A stretch of DNA of 33,220 nucleotides from CALARM01 sp964431735 (GTDB lineage: Bacteria; Vulcanimicrobiota; SpSt-956; JAKJGF01): NCBI GenBank assembly GCA_964431735.1, contig CAYSLJ010000077.1, positions 1 through 33,220 of the forward strand, written 5' to 3'. The notes beneath the pieces are model-generated. The model was not told the origin of the DNA. It saw only the letters and a list, made by a program, of their open reading frames with translations, and searched no databases. The position numbers and the translations under genes were made by a program. Shown here piece after piece: positions 6,351 to 14,275 of this stretch. The number at the start of each line of letters is the position of its first letter. Positions within the stretch are counted from its first letter, which is position 1.

Positions 6351-9300
6351 TTATTTATAAAACTCGCCTAAAATATTCTGCGCTTCTATCTGTAATTCCG
6401 GTTGATTGCTGCGAAGAGCACTCATAACATGAAGCAGAGCTTTATCTTTATTGATTTTCACCATATTCTTAAGAGCGGAAATCTTGACTTCCAGAGAACC
6501 TTCTCTTATGGAATTGGCAAGTCCTTCTATTATATCTCCTTCATCGGGAGAAAGCTGTATTTCAAGCTTCTGAATATCTTTTCTCGTTAATCCGAGAGAA
6601 CCGAGATTTCTGAAATTTATATCAGAATCAATTTCTTCAAAAGCCAGAACAGAAAGTCCCGGGAAATCTTTTTCAAGTAATCGTCTTACTGAAAGACGAC
6701 ATTCGGAAGAAGAAACTATTACAGGATTTAAAAAATCCGACTCTTTTGCTTCTTCAAGCTTTTTATTAAGTACATCAAGCAGATAACCATGAAGTTTTTT
6801 TATGACAGGAGAAGAAGGTTTCGCGCTTTTAAGAAGCCTCATTATGAATTTTTCGAAATCCCTCTCAAGGATAAATCCGGCAATTTCTCCCGAATGATCA
6901 AGAAGTTCCCTGCATATAATCTTTTTAAGAGATTTTCTAACATATTCGGATATTGTATCGGGATGTCTGGTATAAGCATAGATTGCCATAGTTTCAAAAA
7001 TAACATTCAGATTCCTTACAGGTATTCTTTCTTTCAACAAATTCCTCAGAACGAGATGAATTTCCGTAAGAGAGAGTTTATGAGGATAAATCTCATCAAC
7101 CACTACAGGATTTAGCTTTTTCAATGCCTGAATCAGTGAGGCACTTTCCTGAAGTCCGAATAGTTCCCCTACATGTGTTTTTATAACCTCTGAGAGATGC
7201 ATTATAATGATATTTACCGGTTCAAGGATCATAAAATCCGTTTTTTCTGCTTCATATCTCTGAGACTGTTCAATCCAGACAGAAGGAAGGGAATAAACAG
7301 GATCGTTACATTTTTCGCCTTTTAAAATATCCAGAAGTTCTGCTTTATGGGTTGCAAGAAGTTTCCCCGGTCTCAGTTCTCCTCTTGCTGCTTCCACATC
7401 ATAAACCTTTAAGATATACATGCCGGGATTGATAAGCATATTATCACGGAAACATATTCGTGGCAAAGCAAATCCGAGTTCCAGAGCTATATGACGTCGA
7501 AGGGTTGCCAGTCTTTCCTGCAGTTCTCCCCCGTAATTGGGATCTATGAGAGAAAGAAGCTCTTTTCCTAATTCTATTGTAAGAGGTTCAAGAGGAATAA
7601 TATTAAACACTTCTTCTGATTTTTCAAACTGCTCCGATGTTTCCTGACAGAGAAAAGGAACAGACTGGGTTACATTAAGATGACGCCACATTATAGCAGA
7701 ATAAAGGTTTTTATAGGGATGTTTCAGTGTATCCCTGTCACAGTATCTCATGGCTTTCTGATAGGAGTGAGCAGCTTCTCTGGTCATACCCCTCTCTTTA
7801 TACATATCTCCGAGATCACTGTAATATATCGGTTCTCCCGGATTCAAACCTATAGCTCTTTCATAATGTTTTATGGCTCTGGTGTAATCCCCTTTTCTTG
7901 AATATAAACCTCCAAGGGCATGATGGGCTTTATGGTTGAAATCACTTACTTTCAGACTCAAAAGATATTCATCTTCTGCTTTATCGTAATTTCCCATAAC
8001 CTCATAGGTTTTGGCAAGATGATAGTTTGCATACAAATGTCTGGGATTAATTTCAAGGATGTTATTGAAATAATCTATTGCTTCATTATATTTTCCTTCA
8101 TTCAGGCTTACAATTCCAAGGCCTTCGTAAGCAGAACAGAAACGTCCGTTAAGTTCCAGACTTTTCTTATAAAATTCGACTGCCCTGTCTGAAATATTTT
8201 TTTCATGGAATGCATGACCAAGGTGATAATAAATCTCTGCTGCAGGTTTTATTTCTATAGCCCGTGAAAGATATTCAATGACATGGTCATAATCTTTCAA
8301 TTCTCTGTAGAGAAGAGCTATTTGAAGATAATTCTGTATATTATCCGGTTCTGATTTTATCCTGTCAGATACAAAATTTATACCTTTTAAAAATTCTTCT
8401 CTCGCTTTCTGCTCATTTCCCTGCCTCACAAGTACTATGCCTTTCTCCAGCGCACAAATGGGAACTAAAGAAAGATTGAGAGAAAGGGCACTGTCAAAGC
8501 TATTTATTGCCTGATCCAGCTTTCCTGTAAGAGCATAAAACCTTCCCAGTTCTATGTGAACTTCATAAAATCCGGGAGCCATTCTGAGTGCTTCCTGGTA
8601 GTTTCTCTCAGAAAGATTCCAGAGTCCCTGTTCCTGATAAACACGGGCTAACTGTTTATGAGCCCACGGAGAAGGTCTGAGCTTAATTGTCCTTTCATAC
8701 ATATTCCCTGCTTTTGTAAGTTCGTACTGATGATAATAAATATCTCCCAGCCCTGAATAGTGTAAACTTTCTTCAGGTTCATAATCAATGGCCATACCGT
8801 AATAAAATACTGCATTCTGGTAATCTTTTTTAAGAAAATACAGGAGTCCCAGTATACCGAAAGGCCATCCTTCACTCGGATAAATTTCTGCCAGTTTTTC
8901 TCCTCTTTCTATAGCTTCTTTATAATTTCCCTGATCGCATAATAATGTTATAAGAGATCTGTAGGCTTCACCTGATTTTGGCTCCAACTTTATAGCTTTT
9001 TCATAATTCTCAAGAGCTTTCTTAAAATTCTTTATTTCTCTGCAGGCATTTCCGAGAGCAAGATAAAATACTGCTCTGAATTTATCAATTGATATAGCTT
9101 TTTCAAAACTTTTTATACTTTCTTCATATTTTTCCAGTTTACCGTACAAAAGGCCGAGATTATAATAAACCATAGAAAAATTGGGAGAATTTTCCAGGGA
9201 TTTCTGGTAATAATTCAGAGCTTCTTCATAGTTACCGAGATGCATATAAACATCTCCCATACCCTTAAAAGCAAAGGCATCTTTTGCACTGAGACGGAGA

Positions 9301-9722
9301 GCTTTTCTGTGATTGTTAAGGGCATCATGGTAACGGCCGAGTTTTAAATAGGTATTTGCAAGAGCATTATAGGAATAAACATCCTGAGCATCAAGTTCAA
9401 CAGACTTGGAAAACTCTACCAGTGCATCATCAAATCTTCCGTCCTTGAAATAAGCATTGCCAAGGTTATAATGTGTATAGGCATCAGAAGGCTCAATCTC
9501 AAGGGCTCTCTGATAATTATCAATAGCAAGATGTATTTCTCCTTTATGATGATAGAGTCTTCCAAGACGTAAAAAAGCTGTTGGTTCCTGGGTATCACTC
9601 TGGACCTTTCTTTTATATTTATCAAACTCTTCTTCAAGATCATATTTATCAGGGTTATAATAATCCGGTTTTTTATAAGATCTTGTAAGTAATTTCTCGA
9701 AAAAATTCTTTTCTCTTATCAC
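6351..9722 (-). CDS. TPR array fused to an FlhA/SctV-type cytosolic export-gate domain
   Basis: 1123 residues, GTG start at 9722 about 10 bases after GAGAGGGG. No signal peptide or membrane helix. Residues 47-665 are about 17 TPRs (A-x-x-x-L-G...Y...A-I/L-x-x-Y-x-K-A-L/I-x-L-x-P). Residues 710-1040 match the FlhA/SctV (FHIPEP) C-terminal domain in order: IELGKELLSLIDP, RLATLRRHIALELGFALP, RICFRDNM, YDVEAARGELRPGKLLA, DPVYSLPSVWIEQSQ, MHLSEVIKTHVGELFGLQE, LVLRNLLKERIPVRNLNVIFE, and the C-terminal VIVSSSECRLSVRRLLE...LSVLAFEEI. In FlhA this domain forms a nonameric ring that binds chaperone-substrate complexes. Residues about 1055-1123 look HEAT-like. The eight-helix membrane half and FHIPEP motif of true FlhA are absent. 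A second protein with the same domain lies at 19632. Function unknown; a cytosolic scaffold or sorting role is inference. Confidence 0.9.
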   Translation of the reverse strand: MIREKNFFEKLLTRSYKKPDYYNPDKYDLEEEFDKYKRKVQSDTQEPTAFLRLGRLYHHKGEIHLAIDNYQRALEIEPSDAYTHYNLGNAYFKDGRFDDALVEFSKSVELDAQDVYSYNALANTYLKLGRYHDALNNHRKALRLSAKDAFAFKGMGDVYMHLGNYEEALNYYQKSLENSPNFSMVYYNLGLLYGKLEKYEESIKSFEKAISIDKFRAVFYLALGNACREIKNFKKALENYEKAIKLEPKSGEAYRSLITLLCDQGNYKEAIERGEKLAEIYPSEGWPFGILGLLYFLKKDYQNAVFYYGMAIDYEPEESLHYSGLGDIYYHQYELTKAGNMYERTIKLRPSPWAHKQLARVYQEQGLWNLSERNYQEALRMAPGFYEVHIELGRFYALTGKLDQAINSFDSALSLNLSLVPICALEKGIVLVRQGNEQKAREEFLKGINFVSDRIKSEPDNIQNYLQIALLYRELKDYDHVIEYLSRAIEIKPAAEIYYHLGHAFHEKNISDRAVEFYKKSLELNGRFCSAYEGLGIVSLNEGKYNEAIDYFNNILEINPRHLYANYHLAKTYEVMGNYDKAEDEYLLSLKVSDFNHKAHHALGGLYSRKGDYTRAIKHYERAIGLNPGEPIYYSDLGDMYKERGMTREAAHSYQKAMRYCDRDTLKHPYKNLYSAIMWRHLNVTQSVPFLCQETSEQFEKSEEVFNIIPLEPLTIELGKELLSLIDPNYGGELQERLATLRRHIALELGFALPRICFRDNMLINPGMYILKVYDVEAARGELRPGKLLATHKAELLDILKGEKCNDPVYSLPSVWIEQSQRYEAEKTDFMILEPVNIIIMHLSEVIKTHVGELFGLQESASLIQALKKLNPVVVDEIYPHKLSLTEIHLVLRNLLKERIPVRNLNVIFETMAIYAYTRHPDTISEYVRKSLKKIICRELLDHSGEIAGFILERDFEKFIMRLLKSAKPSSPVIKKLHGYLLDVLNKKLEEAKESDFLNPVIVSSSECRLSVRRLLEKDFPGLSVLAFEEIDSDINFRNLGSLGLTRKDIQKLEIQLSPDEGDIIEGLANSIREGSLEVKISALKNMVKINKDKALLHVMSALRSNQPELQIEAQNILGEFYK

Positions 9723-9895
9723 GTTCTCTATCCCCTCTCTGCAGATTTTATAGAAACTATAACTTCGACAGATATTTTTTTCTTTCCTCTAAAAGATACG
9801 GATAAAATTGAATTTTACTGAAATAATTAAGAAAATATCAGAAGAAATAAAGAAAATAAAAATGCTGACTGATGAATATTTTTTATAACACTATT

Positions 9896-11116
9896 TTATT
9901 TACAAACACTGAGCCATATAATTCCTGCAATGAGAGTCAGAACTGTAACAGGCACACCTGCTTTCAAATATTCTACAAAAGTAATTTCCACGCCTCTCTT
10001 TTTAGCAGATTCAGCGACGATAAGATTTGCCACAGAGCCGAGAAGTGTGAGATTTCCCGCAAGGGTTGTTGCCATTGCAAGGGCAAGCCATATCTTTTCA
10101 GGTTCATGAAAATATGGCACAAAAGGTCGAAATAACAATACTGCCGGCACATTTGATACAAGATTACTCAACACTGCAGAAACAGCAGTAAAAGAAACAA
10201 TACCACCTTCAGAAAGAGGTTTTGCTACAGAAAAAATTTTTTGAGAAAATCCTGCAGTTTCAATAGCACCTGTGACAACAAAAAGGCCGGCAAAAAACAC
10301 AAGTAAAGACCAGTCTATTTCACGAAACACCCGCTCTGGCTTTAACCTTCTTGTGATTAGAAGTATGGAAGCAGCAGCCAGAGCAGCAAGTGGTATGGGA
10401 GCACCGCAAATAAATGCTACAAGCATTAAACCTGAAGCTACAAGGCTTTTATATAAAAGAGGTTTATAAATTTTTATTTTGAAACTGGAAGGTACCTGAA
10501 ATTTATCTCCTGAACATTCATGTCTGTATACCATCATTATTATAAGCCAGGCAATAAAAAGTCCTGTCAGAGATACAGGAAAAAGATAATAAGTAAATGA
10601 AGTAAAAGGTATACGGGATGCCATACCTATAATCATATTCTGAGGGTTTCCTGTTATAGTGCAGGTTGAACCAATATTGGCAGCAGTAACAAGGCCTATG
10701 AGATAAGGAACAGGATTACGTTTCAACGTAAGAGTTATGTCCAGTACGAGAGGTGTAAACATAATAACCACTGTATCATTAAGAAAAAGAGCAGATAAAA
10801 TACCTGATATGACAATTATAAGAGCAAGTAACTGACGTGGAGTTCCCGCAAAACGTACTACGCCGGAACAGATAAGCCTGAAAAAACCCGAAAGACTCAG
10901 GTTTACATTTATTATCATAACGGAAAGAATAAGAACAATTGTATTCCAATCAATTGCATTATAGGCTTTTTCAAGTGAAATAGCACAGGAAACAATCAGG
11001 GCAGAAGCTCCTACAAGGGATATAGTAGCACGGTTCATACGTAATTTCGGGTAATGACCTGCAGCTATACCGATAATGGTAATTATAATTATAATCAATG
11101 AAACCGAATTTGACAT
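9896..11116 (-). CDS. ArsB/NhaD/SLC13-like ion or anion transporter
   Basis: 406 residues, strongly hydrophobic with about 10-11 membrane helices in two related halves. The first half has ALFLNDTVVIMFTPLV and NIGSTCTITGNPQNMIIG; the second has LSNLVSNVPAVLLF and TTLAGNLTLLGSVANLIV. These paired N-D/N-x-P hairpins and G-N-P/G-S-x-A-N loops are typical of the ion transporter superfamily that includes ArsB, NhaD, CitM and SLC13 proteins. Substrate (arsenite, dicarboxylate, sulfate, sodium) cannot be decided by eye; no arsR or arsenate reductase gene is nearby. The ribosome site before ATG 11116 is weak (AAGAAAAATTT). The gene stands alone. Confidence 0.82.
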   Translation of the reverse strand: MSNSVSLIIIIITIIGIAAGHYPKLRMNRATISLVGASALIVSCAISLEKAYNAIDWNTIVLILSVMIINVNLSLSGFFRLICSGVVRFAGTPRQLLALIIVISGILSALFLNDTVVIMFTPLVLDITLTLKRNPVPYLIGLVTAANIGSTCTITGNPQNMIIGMASRIPFTSFTYYLFPVSLTGLFIAWLIIMMVYRHECSGDKFQVPSSFKIKIYKPLLYKSLVASGLMLVAFICGAPIPLAALAAASILLITRRLKPERVFREIDWSLLVFFAGLFVVTGAIETAGFSQKIFSVAKPLSEGGIVSFTAVSAVLSNLVSNVPAVLLFRPFVPYFHEPEKIWLALAMATTLAGNLTLLGSVANLIVAESAKKRGVEITFVEYLKAGVPVTVLTLIAGIIWLSVCK

Positions 11117-11159
11117 AAATTTTTCTTTTCAAGATATTATTTTAGATTCCTGCATGTAT

Positions 11160-11485
11160 TTACTGAGGTGAGAATAAATAATAAATATCTGCTCTCGTGA
11201 CGCGTAACGCGCAATGGCGTTAAGTTAAGAAACATATAGCAAATTGGCTGCCTGGTGCTCTGGAGAAAAAATATCACGGCGGCACAAGTGTATTTAATTG
11301 ATATACAGTGTAAAGTAGCATGATGTAAGCTCTAACAGATATAAATGTTACAGTTTAGATTTTTTCGGAGGAGCGCCAGGCAGCCAATTTAGACGGTTAT
11401 AACGTTAACTTAATGCCATTGCGCGTAACGCGTGACGCGTGACGGGAGGAAGACTGTTATTACATGCTTATGCTCAGGTCAGTAA
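11160..11485. mobile_element. Small inverted-repeat element (MITE-like), copy A, interrupted
   Basis: The left end TTACTGAGGTGAGAATAAAT (11160) and the right end TGCTTATGCTCAGGTCAGTAA-like (11465-11485) are imperfect inverted repeats. The same ends bound the compact 105-bp copy at 33005-33109, and a diverged copy is at 12578-12697. Here the central heptamer array has been split by a 216-bp hairpin element. There is no coding capacity. Confidence 0.7.
11209..11424. mobile_element. 216-bp long-hairpin element inserted in copy A
   Basis: Outer arms 11209-11228 and 11405-11424 (GCGCAATGGC...) match at 19 of 20 positions; a second arm pair, 11241-11260 with 11371-11390 (AAATTGGCTGCCTGG...), also matches at 19 of 20. 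Both differences give G-U pairs if the plus strand is transcribed. The sequence is absent at the equivalent point of the 33005 copy, so it looks inserted. No ORF of note. It may be a MITE or a structured RNA. Confidence 0.65.
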
Positions 11486-11521
11486 AAGTTTATAATCAGT
11501 ATAACAATTCATAATTAATGA

Positions 11522-11548
11522 GTGAGTAGTGAGTAGTGAATAGTAAAT
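11522..11548. repeat. Heptanucleotide array GTGARTA x3
   Basis: GTGAGTA, GTGAGTA, GTGAATA in 7-base register, then a degenerate GTAAATC. Same family as arrays at 14081-14107 and 17892-17919. Confidence 0.7.
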
Positions 11549-11603
11549 CGATAAATAAACTATACCTATAAAGTTTTTCTCTTGATTTTTCCTGTTAACT
11601 GCC

Positions 11604-11639
11604 ATGACCATTTCGGTCACAACGAAGTATGAAAATCTG
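11604..11639. repeat. Interspersed hairpin repeat (TGACC...GGTCA), copy 2
   Basis: ATGACC-ATTT-CGGTCACAACG followed by AAGTATGAAAATCTG, aligned along its length with the copy at 4238. It lies ten bases before the heptamer array at 11649. Confidence 0.5.
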
Positions 11640-11648
11640 TTCCTCCCG

Positions 11649-11676
11649 TCACGCGTTACGCGTTACGCGTTACGAT
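11649..11676. repeat. Heptanucleotide array TYACGCG x4
   Basis: TCACGCG, TTACGCG, TTACGCG, TTACGAT, then TCTCATATA. The same trailing TTACGATTCTCATATA occurs after the array at 16969. Confidence 0.8.
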
Positions 11677-11709
11677 TCTCATATAAATCCCTGTCATTTT
11701 TACAATTTA

Positions 11710-11761
11710 TTACAATTAAAAAAAACTCCTGTTACAAATTAATATTATTATATAGGCATAA
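11710..11761 (+). promoter_or_regulatory. Upstream block shared by the two Spy-like genes, copy 1
   Basis: TTACAATTAAAAAAAACTC followed by an AT-rich stretch with ATATTATTATA and ending CATAA. The same block, with about ten differences in 52 bases, is at 13525-13576 in front of the paralogous gene. Conservation outside the coding region suggests a shared promoter or regulator site; clear -35/-10 boxes cannot be fixed by eye. Confidence 0.5.
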
Positions 11762-11806
11762 AAGCATCAGAAACAACTGATAACGAATAAAAAAGGAGGA
11801 ATTTCA

Positions 11807-12421
11807 ATGTTTAAAAGATTTCTTGTATCAGGAGTAATTATAGTGGCTCTTGGAATGATTTTAGCAGGATGTAAAGGAGGCCCTATGGGGTTTCCGATGT
11901 TTGGCCCGATGGGAGGACCTATGTGTGGCCCTGGTGGACCGGAAGGGCATGGAGGGCCGGGTGGTCCACCTCCAGATATGCAATGCAAATACGGTAAATC
12001 CCCTGGAGATGCAATAAGTGCACAAATGGATAAAATAGCTGCAGAACTAAAACTCACAGAAGCTCAAAAGGTAAAATTTGAAGAACTAAAAAGTAAATTG
12101 AAAGCCAGGATGGAGCATCCAAAAGAATGTAAAGGCAGGGATTTTAAAGAATGCAAAGACAATGAACATTTTGACTTTATGGCAGAACTGAAGAAAGATA
12201 ATCCTGATGTCAATATGATGGCAGATAAATGTAAGGAAGACATGGACAGAATGTCTGCTAAAATGAAGGAACGTATTGGCAGAGAAACAAAAGATGGGAA
12301 AGAAAATATAGATTTATTTACAGGTTTTTATAATATACTGGATGAGAATCAAAAAAAGATACTCATTGATAAAGTACATAAAAAAATTAATGCAATGGAA
12401 GTTTTAAAGGAAGATTTTTAA
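11807..12421 (+). CDS. Spy/CpxP-like (LTXXQ) lipoprotein with Gly/Pro/Met-rich linker
   Basis: 204 residues. Lipobox LAGC with the lipidated Cys at residue 22. Residues 24-60 are a Gly/Pro/Met-rich linker with His and Cys that could bind metal. From about 65 the protein is helical, with LTEAQKVKFEEL (LTXXQ motif) and a second LDENQKKILIDKVHKKI. Spy/CpxP/CnrX relatives are periplasmic chaperones or metal and envelope-stress sensors. An insert with several Cys and Asp/Glu (about 107-120) separates it from its paralogue at 13626. The start follows AAGGAGGAATTTCA. The shared upstream block suggests both are induced by the same signal. Confidence 0.8.
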   Translation: MFKRFLVSGVIIVALGMILAGCKGGPMGFPMFGPMGGPMCGPGGPEGHGGPGGPPPDMQCKYGKSPGDAISAQMDKIAAELKLTEAQKVKFEELKSKLKARMEHPKECKGRDFKECKDNEHFDFMAELKKDNPDVNMMADKCKEDMDRMSAKMKERIGRETKDGKENIDLFTGFYNILDENQKKILIDKVHKKINAMEVLKEDF

Positions 12422-12463
12422 AGATTTATATGAGAAGGATTAAGAGTATGTGAACATGCGATA

Positions 12464-12494
12464 AAAAAATCGCCGGAAATGCCGGCGATTTTTT
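12464..12494 (+). terminator. Rho-independent terminator
   Basis: AAAAAATCGCCGG and CCGGCGATTTTTT pair over 13 bases around a 5-base loop, with the T-run on the plus strand 40 bases after the Spy-like gene. The matching A-run would let it work in both directions. Confidence 0.9.
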
Positions 12495-12577
12495 ATTTAT
12501 CGTCAAAATATTTTATCCTTTTAATTCTGTAGGATCTAATACTTCTAAAGGGAATATTTACCTTGACAATGTCATTT

Positions 12578-12697
12578 TTACTGACCTGAGCATGAGCAGG
12601 TAATAAGTCAAGTTACTTTAACGGGCATAAATAATACATATATCTATTCCCGTAACACATAACATATTTTATTACATACCTATGGTCAATTCAGTAA
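12578..12697. mobile_element. Small inverted-repeat element, diverged copy B
   Basis: Left end TTACTGACCTGAGCATGAGC; internal GCATAAATAATACATATATC shared with copy C; right end ATGGTCAATTCAGTAA. The heptamer core is reduced to CCGTAACACATAACAT. It fills most of the space before the phosphopantetheinyl transferase gene and ends 16 bases before its start. Confidence 0.55.
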
Positions 12698-12713
12698 AGA
12701 ACAGGGGGAAAAA

Positions 12714-13463
12714 ATGGATATAAAGCAATGGCATAATCCATCAAAAAATCTGAAAATAGAAAATGACGAAGTTCATATCTGGCTTGCATCTCTTGATATT
12801 GACAGAATCTCACCGGAATGTATGGAAAAAATTCTGTCAGAAGATGAAGTAAAAAGGGCGGGAAAATACTACTTTAAAAAAGACAAAAATCATTTTATTG
12901 CCTGCCGGTATATACTCAGAAATATTCTCAGCCTTTATTTAAACATAAAGGCCGAAAAAATAAAATTCTCTTATAACCCTTACGGGAAACCATCTGTACC
13001 GGGAGGGAAAATTTCCTTCAATCTATCTAATTCATACGGTTTTGCCCTTTATGGTATAACCTGTGATAAAGAGATAGGTATCGATATAGAACATATTCCG
13101 GAAGATTTTTCCTGGGAAGAAATAGTTAAACAATTTTTCTCTAAAAAAGAAATCCTGGAATTATATAAAACTCCCGGTGATATGAGAAAAAAAGCCTTTT
13201 TTAACGGATGGACCAGAAAAGAAGCCTATATAAAAGCAAAAGGCATGGGACTTTCAATTGGTCTTGACAGTTTTGATGTTTCACTTATGCCGGGGAAAGT
13301 ACCGAAATTACTCGAAGTAAGAGGAAAAAAAGAAGAAAAATCTCGATGGTTTTTGAAGGAAATTTTAATAAATAACAATTATGTAGCTGCTCTTGCCGTA
13401 GAAGGATATAATCTCACTTTTAAATATTGGAAGTGGAATCACGTGACAGAATTGCTGACCTGA
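12714..13463 (+). CDS. 4'-phosphopantetheinyl transferase, Sfp type
   Basis: Transfers the phosphopantetheine arm of CoA to a serine of acyl or peptidyl carrier proteins. 249 residues, the usual Sfp length. Motifs in order: YGKPSVPGGKISFNLSNS at about 90-107, GIDIEHI at 122-128 (Mg ligands D124 and E126), FFSKKEILEL near 141, and WTRKEAYIKAKGMGL at 166-180 (E170, K174). The usual SHS in the second motif is SNS. ATG follows AGGGGGAAAAA. No carrier protein, NRPS or PKS gene is in the window, so the target lies elsewhere. It sits between two Spy-like paralogues. Confidence 0.93.
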   Translation: MDIKQWHNPSKNLKIENDEVHIWLASLDIDRISPECMEKILSEDEVKRAGKYYFKKDKNHFIACRYILRNILSLYLNIKAEKIKFSYNPYGKPSVPGGKISFNLSNSYGFALYGITCDKEIGIDIEHIPEDFSWEEIVKQFFSKKEILELYKTPGDMRKKAFFNGWTRKEAYIKAKGMGLSIGLDSFDVSLMPGKVPKLLEVRGKKEEKSRWFLKEILINNNYVAALAVEGYNLTFKYWKWNHVTELLT

Positions 13464-13524
13464 CCATTAATATCGTATAAAATCTCTTCCCCTGAGCCTT
13501 TATTCTATTTTTCTTTACATTTCT

Positions 13525-13576
13525 TTACAATTAAAAAAAACTCTCTTAACAAATTTATATTATTATACATTCATAA
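13525..13576 (+). promoter_or_regulatory. Upstream block shared by the two Spy-like genes, copy 2
   Basis: TTACAATTAAAAAAAACTC and the following ATATTATTATA and CATAA align with 11710-11761. It lies 50 bases before the second Spy-like gene, the same relative position as copy 1. Confidence 0.5.
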
Positions 13577-13625
13577 GAAAAAAGCAACCAGAGTGGTAGC
13601 AAAAATTTAAAAGGAGGAATGTAAA

Positions 13626-14081
13626 ATGGTTAAAAGGTTAATAGCAGGAGTATTACTTGTGTTAGGAGTGGGGTTATTTTTACCGGGATGTAAAGGGCAG
13701 GCAGAGATGAGAGGAAAATTCAGAAAGGAAGCAATGATTGAAAGAATGGATAAAATCGTAAAAACTCTGAGTTTAACTCCAGAACAGGCTACAAAATTCA
13801 ACGATTTGAAAAATAAGATAAGTGAAAAAATGGATAATGGCTTAAAAGAAAGAAAGGCTTTCAGAGAAGAAATGCTCCTTGAGGTAAAAAAGGATAATCC
13901 TGATGTAAAATTACTGGGAGACAGGGCAAAAGAAAGAATAGATGTTGCCTCTAAAAATGCAAAAGAAAGTATAGATTTATTTACAGATTTCTATAATACA
14001 CTGGATGAAAATCAGAAAAAGGTGTTTATTGAAAAAATTCATAAAAAAATAAGTGCCCTGGAAACACTCCAGGAAGAATAG
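13626..14081 (+). CDS. Spy/CpxP-like lipoprotein, second paralogue
   Basis: 151 residues. Lipobox LPGC with Cys at residue 22, as in the paralogue. The helical part has LSLTPEQATKFNDL (LTXXQ motif) and LDENQKKVFIEKIHKKISALE, nearly the same as the C-terminus of the protein at 11807, but the Gly/Pro/Met linker and the Cys-rich insert are missing. The shared pieces KKDNPDV and SIDLFTDFYN/NIDLFTGFYN indicate recent duplication. Start follows AAGGAGGAATGTAAA. The stop codon TAG runs directly into GTGARTA heptamers. It probably works in the periplasm in folding or stress sensing. Confidence 0.8.
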   Translation: MVKRLIAGVLLVLGVGLFLPGCKGQAEMRGKFRKEAMIERMDKIVKTLSLTPEQATKFNDLKNKISEKMDNGLKERKAFREEMLLEVKKDNPDVKLLGDRAKERIDVASKNAKESIDLFTDFYNTLDENQKKVFIEKIHKKISALETLQEE

Positions 14082-14093
14082 TGAGTATCGAGA

Positions 14094-14136
14094 GTGAATA
14101 GTGAGTAGAGCGGGCTTAATGTTACTCACTATTCAC
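14094..14136. repeat. Hairpin built from GTGARTA heptamers
   Basis: GTGAATAGTGAGTA (14094-14107) is exactly complementary to TACTCACTATTCAC (14123-14136) across a 15-base loop, just after the Spy-like gene stop. It could terminate transcription, though no T-run follows immediately. Confidence 0.7.
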
Positions 14137-14141
14137 TTATA

Positions 14142-14215
14142 GACTGTAAGAAAATAACTCTGGCGAATTATGGTTCCTGTGTAACTATGATAAGGTTATT
14201 TTTTTTCAAACACTT
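14142..14215. repeat. GACTGTAAG interspersed repeat, copy 1, ending in a hairpin with T-run
   Basis: GACTGTAAGAAAATAAC at 14142 plus YCTGGCRAATT matches 26 of 28 bases at 22492-22519. AAAATAAC here can pair with GGTTATTTTTTTT near 14196, giving a weak terminator-like structure. The downstream parts of the two copies diverge. Confidence 0.5.
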
Positions 14216-14275
14216 AAAAACTTTTAAGGTATTTTTAAGGTAATTATGTATAATAACAGTCAGGAGGTGTTGAAA

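Noticed and set aside
6351..9722. A genuine flagellar or injectisome export gate gene (flhA/sctV)
   Set aside because: No membrane helices or FHIPEP motif are present, and no other export component lies in the window; only the cytosolic domain is shared.
11767..12057. 96-codon minus-strand ORF rich in Pro/Gly
   Set aside because: It is antisense to the Gly/Pro/Met-rich linker of the Spy-like lipoprotein; the composition is a by-product.
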